Positions 55,200 to 64,000 of a stretch of DNA of 64,000 nucleotides are shown piece after piece. Positions within the stretch are counted from its first letter, which is position 1. Each line of letters starts with the position of its first letter. Source of the DNA: Micrasema longulum (Eukaryota > Arthropoda > Insecta > Trichoptera > Brachycentridae); the NCBI GenBank assembly GCA_022494885.1, contig JAGVSM010003447.1, positions 97,796-161,795 of the forward strand, written 5' to 3'. The notes below the pieces were generated by a model. The model ran no database searches and had not been told where the DNA came from. It saw nothing but the letters and a program-made list of their open reading frames with translations. A program made the translations under genes and the position numbers.

Positions 55200-56106
55200 C
55201 ATCCTTCTAAGTGTTCAGTTATTACATTTAGTCGCAAAGTAAAATTTTTACGTACTAACTATGTGTTTAAGGGTCAAAACCTCCAACGCTCATTATGTGT
55301 AAAGGATCTAGGTGTCTTCCATGATAGTAAATTACTTTTTGACGCCCATGTTGACAGCATCATAAAAAAGTCATCGCGTGCGCTTGGCTTTCTTATGCGT
55401 AGCTCTACGTCGTTCACTATGGCAAAGACACTTAAAATCCTTTACTGTACATTAGTGCGAAGCAACTTAGAATATGCATCACAAATATGGAATCCTATGT
55501 ACAATGTGCAGATATCACGCATTGAAAATATTCGAAAAAATTCGTAAAGTTCATGAGTTTCCGGTTGAAACTTGAGTTTAAATCTGACCAGTATATTCAT
55601 ATATGTAAAAAACATCATCTACTGCCTCTGCAAAAACGTCGTGAAATAGCGGATATAATTTATTTACTTAAAATTGCCTCTGGTTCAATTGACTGTCCTG
55701 AACTACTTTGCAAACTTTCTATCAATGTTCCTTCAAAGTTTTAAGAAATTACCCTATTCTTCACATACCTCTTGTTTCATCTAATTATATGCAAAATTCG
55801 TATTTATGGCGAACTTTTAATAATTTTAATGTAATAAATAAATCATTTAACATAGATTTATTTGAAAATAATCTTAATAACGTGCGGCGTTTGCTTTCAA
55901 AATAACTCGTAGTATTTTTTTTTCTTTTCTTTTAAATTTACATTTAATTACTATTCATTTTATGTTCGAGAATCTTTTTTAACTTACTGTGATGCTACTT
56001 GTGAAAATCTGTAATTGGCTTATTTGTTATTTGTTTTGTTATATAAATATGATATAATATAGCTGTTGGTTATCCAAATAAATAAAATAAAATAAATAAA
56101 TAAATA
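55200..56106 (+). pseudogene. Jockey-like LINE, 3' third with A-rich tail
   Basis: Plus strand: 'FSRKVKFLRTNYVF', 'SLCVKDLGVFHDSKLLFDAH', 'VDSIIKKSSRALGFLMRSS', 'LKILYCTLVRSNLEYASQIW' and 'NPMYNVQISRIENI'. A frameshift at about 55,545 leads to 'HHLLPLQKRREIADIIYLLK', then another frame to 55,905 ('NNFNVINKSFNIDLFENNL'). It aligns block for block with the C-terminal 230 residues of the element at 57.9-61.2 kb, 2 kb downstream on the same strand, but is clearly diverged. It ends with 'CCAAATAAATAAAATAAAAT' and an (AAATA)n tail at 56,078-56,106. The YADD domain is missing. Two frameshifts. Confidence 0.9.
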
Positions 56107-57194
56107 ATAAATACTTCAAAAGCTGTTTTTTTGTAAATATATTTTTAACTACAAAGTGGGCAATGCTTTTTATAATTTCTGAAAAAATCACATGATTAGG
56201 TTTCTTTAGGTTTTCTTATAGCGTATTCCGTAAGGTAGATATAAATTTGCAATACTTATGTATTTTATAATTTATCAGCTATCCATAAGCATATAGGTAC
56301 AAGTAATATTATTGCTTGTGGTTGCCATTTTATTAAAATATAATTTTGAATACATAATGAGGAATCACTATTTATTTAAATTATTTAATTTCATTTATTC
56401 CAAAAGAACTGAGCCCTGAACTGAACACTGAAAGGGTATTAGTGAGCGTTTATTTTGTAGAAAACCTATTGTTGTAATTTTTGTCTTACTTTAGTCTACT
56501 AATTTTATTTATTTAAATTTTTGAAAAAAACAATCGGACATTAGTTTTCAAAAATGTCATTATACTCAAATCTTGTCTTATTTTAATATTAAGATTACAA
56601 AAACTTAAAAAATTCTACTTTAATAAATACTTGGAAAAATGCAAAATAATTTAGTACTGCTTTTTAGACACCAACACAATCCATATAATATTGACATAAA
56701 AACTTAAATTATACACCTCATGAAACTAGAAAGACATCACAGATTTATTTTTGATAAAAATCATGTCACAAAGATACAAGACAACCAGAGACCAAAAAGG
56801 CTTCTTTATATTCGGATATTATAAATCAATAAGGCAACAAAGTATGAGCGGACCAAAACTGGGGTGGTTGAAATGTGTAGAGAAAAACACCGCTTCCATA
56901 GGAAACAGAAACTGGAGAGAGACAATCGGATATAAGGACGAGTAAAGAAGTTTCAAGAAGTTATTCCACCAGAGATGATGAGGATAAATTAAAAATAAAA
57001 TATAATAAATTGATTTTCCCACTAAAAACATTAACTATCAAAATTTTAAAATACGTATAAATTACAAATTATACATCAATTAAATTTGTAACGTTTTTAC
57101 AGACTAAACGAACCTCTACTATAAATAATTTTATCTATTTGTTCCCGTTTTGAGAGGTTTCAATTAGTTTCCACGATTTCTCAGTGGGAGTTGC
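56107..57194. other. A/T-rich stretch without a recognised gene
   Basis: A 64-codon plus ORF at 56,751-56,945 ('KYERTK'-type basic text in a neighbouring frame) has no known motif. Confidence 0.35.
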
Positions 57195-57330
57195 GGCAGT
57201 CATGTGACCTCTGTCATAAATAGCTACATGACAAGAGGTTGCGGGTTCATACTGCGGGTCCCCCATAAGGTGTTCCCGCCGATTCTCCCGCTGTGAGGCC
57301 CGCCATTATCAAGACCTCCTCACACTTCGG
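57195..57330 (+). repeat. tRNA-like / SINE head fragment
   Basis: 'GCGGCAGTCATGTGACCTC' and 'AGAGGTTGCGGGTTCATACT' (B-box-like) then 'GCGGGTCCCCCATAAGGTGT' form a GC-rich block of about 130 bp in A/T-rich DNA. It is distinct from SINE-A and SINE-B. Acceptor-stem pairing is not evident. Confidence 0.45.
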
Positions 57331-57922
57331 TGTGTATTAAGTGTCAATTTTTTTATTGCATCAAAACATTTAAAGATGTGTCAATTTGATAGTGTCACTG
57401 GGATAAATATGACACATTGAGTGGCGAGAATATGGTATTTTTTTTAATGCCGTTTTTCTAACAAATTATATTAGATTCTCGGTTTTGTCTGCTTGCTTTG
57501 CGGTAAAATGGATTAGAAATAAAAATATATTTAACCTTGCTCCGCGAAGAATAAATGTTACGCCAATACAGCAATAAATCTGTATTAGAAAGAGCACGAA
57601 TATATAACTCAAAACAAGGAAGACAGAGACGCTATTCTGTATCCAGTGTTTTTACGATAGAGAATTAATCAGTTATTGACGTGAGCGGGGGCGCACGCAT
57701 GTAGAATGACCGGCATTTGTATGATTTTAAATTTATTATGATATAAGAGGGCTTTATTGAAAATTTTTTTTACTATTTTCAACTTTTTTAATGTGTATAA
57801 TTTAGCGAACTACTTGCCTTTAGTGACTGCATTGATATATAGAGACTCATTTTACAGGTGCGTCCAATATAATTTAAATCAATTTTACTGGTGTATTTTA
57901 AGTTTATTGTTTAATAGGTTGA

Positions 57923-60148
57923 AATATTTTAATATTCTCAGGCGCTAATCCCATAAATAGTATATCTATTTACTACCAAAACGTACGCGGCATTCGCTCC
58001 AAAACTCATGATTTTTTAAATAACGTCTTGATTAATGATTATGATATGATTTTTTTATCTGAAACATGGCTCCTTCCAAGTATCAATGATAGCGAAATTT
58101 TTGATAGTAGATATAACGTATTTCGAAGAGACCGTGATTATGAGAAAACACAACAGACTCTCGGTGGAGGCGTGCTTATAGCTGTCAAAAAAATGTTTTG
58201 TAGTTCTGTAGTAGATTCTTGGGACCTAACGGCGGAAGTTATTTGGATTAAAGTAAACACAATCACACATCACAAAACCTTTAATATGTTCTGTTCCTAC
58301 TTTCCTCATGGAAATTCACATTTGCGAGTGATATCCGAGTTTTTTGACAAAGTTTCCGACACACTCTTAACGTCCCCTAATGAAATTTTCCTGATTATTG
58401 GTGATTTCAATATATCTAATGCTGCCTGGCTTTCGAATCCCAGTTTTACTCACTGCACCCTCGATCCTAAGGATGATCCACTTAGCAAGTCTCTATGTAA
58501 TTTTATGTCATTTAATAACTTCTACCAGTTCAATCCGCATGCCAATACTCGTGGCCGTATTCTAGATCTAGTTATCTCCAACTTTGACTGCGTAGTCACC
58601 GAATGTGTATCCCCATTAACACTGGAAGACGCCCATCATAAGACTCTTGTAATTTTGCTCAATTTACAATTCAAAATTCTTCCTGATAATCAAAGATTTG
58701 TTCGTTTATTTCATAAGGCAAACTACGATGATGTTTGTGCCCATTTAGATGATATTAATTGGTTCGATACTTTGTCTAATCTGAACATGGAAGACGCAAC
58801 CCAGCAATTTTACGTTGTTCTAAATGGAGTTATAAACAATTTTGTTCCCAAGCGTCTCACAAATAATAATTGCCGATATCCTCCATGGTACACTCGACCG
58901 CTAATAAAGTTAATTTCAGAAAAAAAAAAATTTCACAAAAAATGGAAAAAGTACTCTCAAGCGTCTGATTATCATATTTTTTCTTTGCTGAGGGAAAGAC
59001 AAAAACGCACGAATAAGGAATGTTACCTACATTTTATCACAACTGCTGAATATAACATTAACCGAGAACCTAAACTTTTCTGGTCTTTTGTCAAGTCCAA
59101 GCGAGCTGGATGTGATGTGCCTCTTCAAATGTCCCACAAAGATAATTTGGTAATTGGCGGTCAGAATATTTGTAATGCTTTTGCGGAATATTTCCATTCT
59201 GAATTTTTGGAAACTAATGCATATAGTTGTAGTGTTCCTGCCGAAGAAAATAGTGTAATTGATCTTAATGCTATAGAAATAAATGAGTCATTGGTAACAA
59301 AATATCTCAAAAAACTTAAAGTCAGCAAGGGTGCTGGCTTTGATGGCATACACCCTTTTTTTATTTCTAAATGTATTAAACAGCTTGCGCGTCCTCTTAC
59401 TTATCTTTTTCAATTATCAATAAAGGAAGGCACGTTTCCTGAAATATGGAAAAAGGCAAATATTACACCTGTGCATAAAAAAAGAAATAAGAGTCTTGTA
59501 GTAAATTATCGACCCATTTCTCTTCTTCCCATTTTTAGTAAAATCCTTGAAAATATAGTAACCGATCAGCTCTTCGATGTTATAAAACCACATATTAATC
59601 CCAATCAACATGGATTCTATAAGAAACGGTCAGTTGAATCAAATCTTTGTGAATTTACCGATATTGTTTTGAATGCAATGGATGCAGGTTTTCAGGTAGA
59701 CGTTTTATATACGGATTATTCAAAGGCTTTTGATAAAATAAGTCATTTGGTCTTACTTCGCAAGCTTTGGAACATCGGTATACGGGGGAATCTGTATCGT
59801 TGGATATGTTCCTACATTAGTAACCGCAGTCAATCGGTCTCACTCAAGGGATTTAATTCATCATTTAAACCAATCCCATCAGGTGTCCCTCAAGGTTCGC
59901 ATCTTGGACCCTTATTTTTTATTATTTATATCAATGATATAAGTTTATGCATTCAAAACTCAAATTTTTTGCTATACGCTGATGACAATAAAGTATTTAA
60001 AATTGTGTCTTCAATAAATGATTGCGAAGTTCTTCAAGCTGACTTAGATAGAATCTGTTGCTATTGCAAGGACAATCAGTTATTATTGAATTCTGATAAA
60101 TGTCTTGTCATGTCATTTACTCGAAAGAAAAAAAAGTATACTATTTGA
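57923..60148 (+). pseudogene. LINE ORF2: AP endonuclease and reverse transcriptase
   Basis: Encodes target nicking and reverse transcription for its own mobilisation. The frame is open from 57,923. The endonuclease start is visible at 57,956-58,018 ('SISIYYQNVRGIRSKTHDF'), but no ATG precedes it in frame. Counting from TTG 58,028: 'LSETWL' (10-15, catalytic Glu), 'IGDFNIS' (124-130), 'ILDLVISN' then 'EDAHH' near 205 (endonuclease C-terminal block). RT: 'VNYRPISLLPIFSKILEN', 'TDYSKAFDK' (catalytic Asp 563), 'SGVPQGSHLGPL' (619 on), 'LLYADDNKVF' (YADD 650-653). All catalytic motifs look intact. The frame is lost in an A8 run at 60,128-60,135. Downstream coding continues one base out of phase, so one extra A (or a sequencing error) explains the break. 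Confidence 0.92.
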
Positions 60149-60800
60149 CTACAAACTATCTGGGAAAATTGTCAATCGTTCAATGAAAGCAAGAGATTTG
60201 GGTGTACTGATGGATGATAAGCTTTTATTTAGAGATCACATAAATACAATAGTAGATAAGGCGTACAGACTTCTAGGGTTTATCTTACGAATCTCAAAGC
60301 CATTCTCATCACCAAATACATTAAAACTTCTTTACTATACTTATGTGCGAAGTCAACTCGAATTCGCTTCATTAGTATGGTCCCCTCAATATAATGTATA
60401 TATTAATCAAATTGAAAACATTCAAAAGAAATTTATAAGGAGCCTGGAATATCGTTTTGGTAACATTGAAAATGATTACAGCGCATCTTTGATCAATTTT
60501 AATATAGAATCACTACAAAAAAGGCGCCTTAGATATGATTTAATTTTTCTTTTCAAAATTCTCAATAACATAGTTGATTCGCCGTATCTTTTACAAAATA
60601 TTGGTTTCCGTTGTCCTCTTCGCTATACTAGATTAAATTCCCTTTTTTATGTACCAACTTGTAAAAACAATTATACCTCGAATTCATTCATTAGACGTAC
60701 CTGTAGAAATTATAACGAACTCAGTATTGATGTAGACATTTTTAACTGCACGTTGCATTTGTACAGAAAATTTCTTCATGGGGTCGATTATTTGGGATAG
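60136..60800 (+). pseudogene. LINE ORF2 C-terminal part after the frameshift
   Basis: Continues the polymerase in the next frame: 'KARDLGVLMDDKLLFRDHI', 'YRLLGFILRISKPFSS', 'LKLLYYTYVRSQLEFASLVW', 'SPQYNVYINQIENIQKKFIR', 'LQKRRLRYDLIFLFKILNN', 'PLRYTRLNSLFYVP', 'SFIRRTCRNYNEL' and 'LYRKFLHG', TAG at 60,798-60,800. Those are the thumb and C-terminal blocks of jockey-group polymerases. No stop occurs in about 220 codons. An ATG (60,105) exists in this frame, but it overlaps the end of the other frame and is not a meaningful start. Joined, the protein would be about 950 residues from the first visible endonuclease codons, close to the usual size of jockey ORF2. Confidence 0.92.
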
Positions 60801-61166
60801 TTGCTGAATGTGCATCTTGAGTGGTTTATGCTATGTATATGTGCCGCATGTAATGTATATGTTTGTATATGTTTTATATGTGCGTTCATGTGTGTGCGTG
60901 GATGGCTCGGAGTGTACATTCGGTATTTTTATTTATTTTAATTTATTACCTCCATGGAAAACGCAAATGTCAACAATTATCCTTTTTTCACTTAAAATTC
61001 TTATTTATTTTTTATTTTTTGTCACATTTAATGTTTATATCTTTTAATTTATGAAAACTTAATTGGTCTTTTTATGTTAAAAAATTGTTGTTTTTAATAC
61101 TGATTTTGTATGACTGTATGTTTTCTAAATAAAATAAAATAAAAAAAAAATAAAAAAAAAAAAAAA
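60801..61166 (+). other. LINE 3' untranslated region and A-rich tail
   Basis: G/T-rich start ('TGTATATGTTTGTATATG', 'TGTGTGCGTGGATGG'), then A/T-rich, with AATAAAATAAAAT and long A-runs at 61,127-61,166. Two small ORFs (60,808-61,054) here are chance. Confidence 0.8.
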
Positions 61167-61724
61167 GGAATTATCAAACAGTATGTCTCTATGTTTTTTT
61201 ATTGTTATGTCTGAATTTAAGAGAATTCCGTTTTTTTCTTGTGATAGCATAATGTTACATCACCGCACTTAAAGGATTTTTTTTCCACAGCCTTCAAATA
61301 GTTAATTAAGAGATATATTTTATTATTTACGTAAACATTGATAAATGTAATGTGAAGTACAAAGATTGTTCTTTTAAATACCGCTTTCGTCAGGTAATCA
61401 ATATTTTATTGTAATATTGTTTCTCAATAAAGCGTATTATTTATAATACAATTACAATAAATCTTGAAACAGAGTATTTTTTTCAATAAAAAAATTTGTT
61501 CAATAAAAAAATTGTTCATTTTTTTGAAATATTTTTGTAACTCCAAATCAGAAAATTTTTTTTAGTTTCAAATTATGTGTATGAAATAGAATGTGAGAAA
61601 AGTATATGAAATTAGTGTAAATTCTGTGTCAAGGTGGATATTTTTTTCAAATGAAATAGAACTAGAATCCAGAACGAATAGCTTTGCTTAATAACTTCTT
61701 ACTGGTAAATTTATTTTTAATGAA
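61167..61724. other. A/T-rich stretch without a recognised gene
   Basis: Nothing recognisable. Repeated 'TTCAATAAAAAAAT' at 61,483-61,512. Confidence 0.4.
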
Positions 61725-62183
61725 GTGGAGGTAAGTCCACCCCGTAGTGTACCTAACGATTGGTCTATTCGCCTTTTATGCTTGAAGTCCTTGGTTAAAT
61801 TACTAATAAGATTGATTCAAAATATATATTTTAACGGTGTCGCTGATGCAGCAAACTTCCGTCGTCATCACCAAAGTACTTTCGAAACGACCCAAATTTT
61901 TACCGGACACGAAGCCATGAGAAGTTACCTATATAGGTTTAAATTAAGGAATGATGACTATTGTCTATGCGGTCATATCTCTTCACAGAGTATAGAACAT
62001 CTGTTATTTTAGTGCCCAATTTTTAGTTTACTATGCCATAATCTTAAAGCAGAATGCAGGAAAAATGGAATATCCTTTACAGATATCCACACTGAAGTTA
62101 AAAGTAGTTATCACGCGCCATTGTTCTTGAACTTTGCAACAATGGTGAATGGACTCAAAAAGGTAATAAACCAAAATCAGTGA
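61725..62183 (+). pseudogene. RNase-H-type LINE (I/R1-like) C-terminus
   Basis: Plus frame 'TTQIFTGHEAMRSYLYRFKL', 'RNDDYCLCGHISSQSIEHLL', one TAG (62,010-62,012), 'CPIFSLLCHNLKAECRKNG', 'HAPLFLNFATMVNGLKKV', ending TGA at 62,181-62,183. (Q)-x-F/L-T-G-H-x-x-x-x-S-Y-L-x-R-F-K, C-x-C-G, x-E-H-L-L-x-x-C-P is the zinc-finger-like segment that follows RNase H in I, R1 and related LINEs. It is clearly a different clade from the jockey-like element just upstream. Only the segment after RNase H is present. The single stop sits exactly before the conserved Cys-Pro. Confidence 0.85.
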
Positions 62184-63182
62184 TCGAACGTCCCATTTCC
62201 AAGACAAACAAAAATGATTTTTTTTCTTAGTACCTTAGCCTTGTACATGACACGTAAGGCTACTAAATACAGGGGTCCAAATAAATATTTAAAAAAAAAA
62301 ACAAAACGGTGTCTCTGCATTGCAACAATTAGTTGTTTTTAAACTTGCATCTATGTTACGCAGATCGTTAGCTTAATGCAGAACTATCGTAACTGCATTT
62401 AAGCAAGTTTAACAGTAAGATTTGCCGACTTTTATAACAATAAATTGTGTCACTGAAATCAAATAATGTATGTTTAATGTTTTTTAAAACTAAAAATAGT
62501 TCTTATACACAGCGTTAGTATCTTAGTATTTAATGGTTTTCGAACAGTCATATTTTAAAAAAAACTACTGTTTAGATTGACAGTACATGTGAAAAATAAT
62601 AAAACAAATTGATAACAGAAAATACCACATGTGCATAGCCTGTGCGTGTATGTACTAATTTAAACAGTTTTACTTGACAGCACGATTTTACTAACAAAGT
62701 TTCAGATACATACTGATACAAACATGACATACATGCACACGCACATAACAGAACACAATATACATGTGTATATTATACACACATACTTGCATTCACATAT
62801 ATACGGATACACATATATAAAAGAAAACACAAAATAAAAATTTTACTACAAAAAACTAAGAAATAACGAAATTTCTATTAATTTAGCTAAAGTAATCAAG
62901 AAGTTTTCTTTCCATGACCCACTTTTTAGCATGTTTAATTCATAGACTGCAAAGTTAGTTTATTTAATATTGCTTTTATTTAGGAAAATTCTTTAAAAAA
63001 AAAGGAAAATAATAAACCCTTCAGACTGAATATATCTGCACATGTTGAAAAAATCTATGGAAATATGATCATTCTGGCTAATATCTATCTGCGTAACAAA
63101 ATCAGTTGCTTAAAGTACACGATTAATGAATAAAAGCTAAATTTACTTGTATACGGTTTAGGACAGTTCTGCATTTAGGTGA
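62184..63182. other. No recognised gene; CA/TA-rich stretch
   Basis: 62,700-62,825 is a degenerate alternating CA/TA tract (ACACGCACA, TATACACACATA, ATATATACGG). The rest is A/T-rich without a coding frame. Confidence 0.5.
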
Positions 63183-63242
63183 CGAAATGATACGCTGCAA
63201 TCCAGTGTCCTATGCACCCCTGTAGATAGAAAAATTACGATG
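63183..63242 (+). mobile_element. SINE-A 3'-end fragment
   Basis: 'GAAATGATACGCTGCAATCC' and 'AGTGTCCTATGCACCCCTGT' followed by 'AGAAAAATTACGATG' match the end of the SINE-A copy at 22.6-22.7 kb. Confidence 0.55.
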
Positions 63243-64000
63243 TTTTTTTTACAGTGTTTTATGTTGAATTTTTAGTTTATCAAGATTTTTTAATAAATTT
63301 AATAAACTATGCGTTTCTCGTTTATTTACGTTCTGCAAAGAGAGAAATTGCAATACAAGTACTCGTTGATATTAAAATTATTCGATATCCTTATCTTGAC
63401 TTGTACAAAATATCTCATCTTTCCATAAATCATTTGTTTACACGGGACCCCCGCTATAACGGGAAATTCCAGTAAATTAATTGAAATACACGGCCTGAAC
63501 ACGTGACCAAAAGTTATTTAAACATTCCACTTCTCTATTCAAATGACTGTCCTGCGTCATAAGTCATAAAACAAGGATTCCTACCGGGTTAGTACTATAT
63601 AAAAAATAATTCAATTTCCTGGTAGTATTAGATAAAGCCCAAGCTATCTGATGCTTATTTACATATAGGTATATTTACCATAATGCATTATTTAAACTGC
63701 TTGAATTTACACCTCTTAAATATATTTTTTTAATTTTGGAAAAGCCCAAAACTTACATAATTTTTAGGTCTAGAGAAAAAATCAAAATATTGATCACTTA
63801 AAAGCATGAATCAAAGTCCAATTCTATTTATATAAGGGTAAGAATATTACTCTTTACCAGTGCGATTCTAAACGCATTCTAGGGGTAGAAAAAGCGTTAC
63901 CATCACATTATAGTACTTAAACTACATGCCAGCAACACAGTATCTACCCCAATTGTTCACAATTGCAATGCAGTCAGTAAGTGAAATATAAAGTAAAAAA
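63243..64000. other. A/T-rich stretch without a recognised gene
   Basis: A 73-codon plus ORF at 63,254-63,475 has no motif. Nothing else is seen to the window end. Confidence 0.4.

Larger units (their letters stand above)
57640..61166 (+). mobile_element. Near-complete jockey-like LINE
   Basis: A single large ORF2-type reading frame (endonuclease plus reverse transcriptase) is followed by a 3' untranslated region of about 325 bp and a tail of AAATA/A-runs at 61,127-61,166. No gag-like ORF1 lies upstream. Either the copy is 5'-truncated just before ORF2 or the family has one ORF. The 5' limit is uncertain (start given is arbitrary). No target-site duplication was found. It is the only element in the window whose catalytic core is preserved. 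Confidence 0.8.

Noticed and set aside
59161..59611. Minus-strand ORFs inside the LINE
   Set aside because: Antisense shadows of the reverse transcriptase frame.
60808..61054. Two small ORFs after the LINE stop
   Set aside because: They lie in the 3' untranslated region, overlap each other and have no motif.

Overview
This is an A+T-rich animal nuclear window, about two-thirds or more A/T by eye (not computed). It most resembles an arthropod, probably an insect. Reasons: many short 5'-truncated LINE pieces of jockey/CR1-like, RTE-like and RNase-H-bearing (I/R1-like) type; tRNA-derived SINEs; small palindromic DNA elements; and scattered A/T-rich microsatellites. The species is an inference; nothing here is diagnostic. 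I find no bacterial or viral gene organisation, rRNA, functional tRNA or CRISPR, and no host gene I can name.

Layout. 0.8-1.8 kb: RTE-like LINE remnant (minus). 2.5-6.3 kb: a coding-like island, SINE-A pieces, a GC-rich mini-palindrome, a CATA microsatellite and a LINE C-terminus (plus). 8.4-12.9 kb: SINE-A and SINE-B copies, a LINE 3' end (plus) and the first copy of repeat C. 13.5-14.0 kb: a small ORF ending at a splice-donor-like site, inside an inverted repeat. 14.8-24.5 kb: LINE 3' ends, foldback elements, two related minisatellite loci, an LTR-like block and several SINE-A copies. 24.5-29.1 kb: two more LINE remnants, SINE-B and the inverted partner of repeat C. 31.3-31.8 kb: a long palindrome. 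31,826-42,089: a perfect-junction direct tandem duplication of a 5.13-kb unit. The copies differ, as far as I can see, only by one substitution and two A's in an A-run. 43.7-46.1 kb: paired CREB/ATF octamers and two exon-like segments. 47.2-53.5 kb: three LINE 3' ends, an 'ATTTTTCGG' MITE and repeat D. 54.5-62.2 kb: an unidentified coding-like segment (minus), a truncated jockey-like LINE, a nearly intact jockey-like LINE (endonuclease plus reverse transcriptase, one frameshift) and an RNase-H-type LINE tail.

How it works together. Most of what can be recognised is the debris of target-primed reverse transcription: only 3' ends survive, often with A-rich tails. The LINE at 57.9-61.2 kb is the one element that looks recent. 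A palindromic non-autonomous family (called PF here) recurs at least nine times, twice inside each duplicated unit. The SINE-A family has an unexpected conserved block upstream of its tRNA-like promoter. Exon candidates are given at low confidence. Sequence similarity between repeats was judged by eye.
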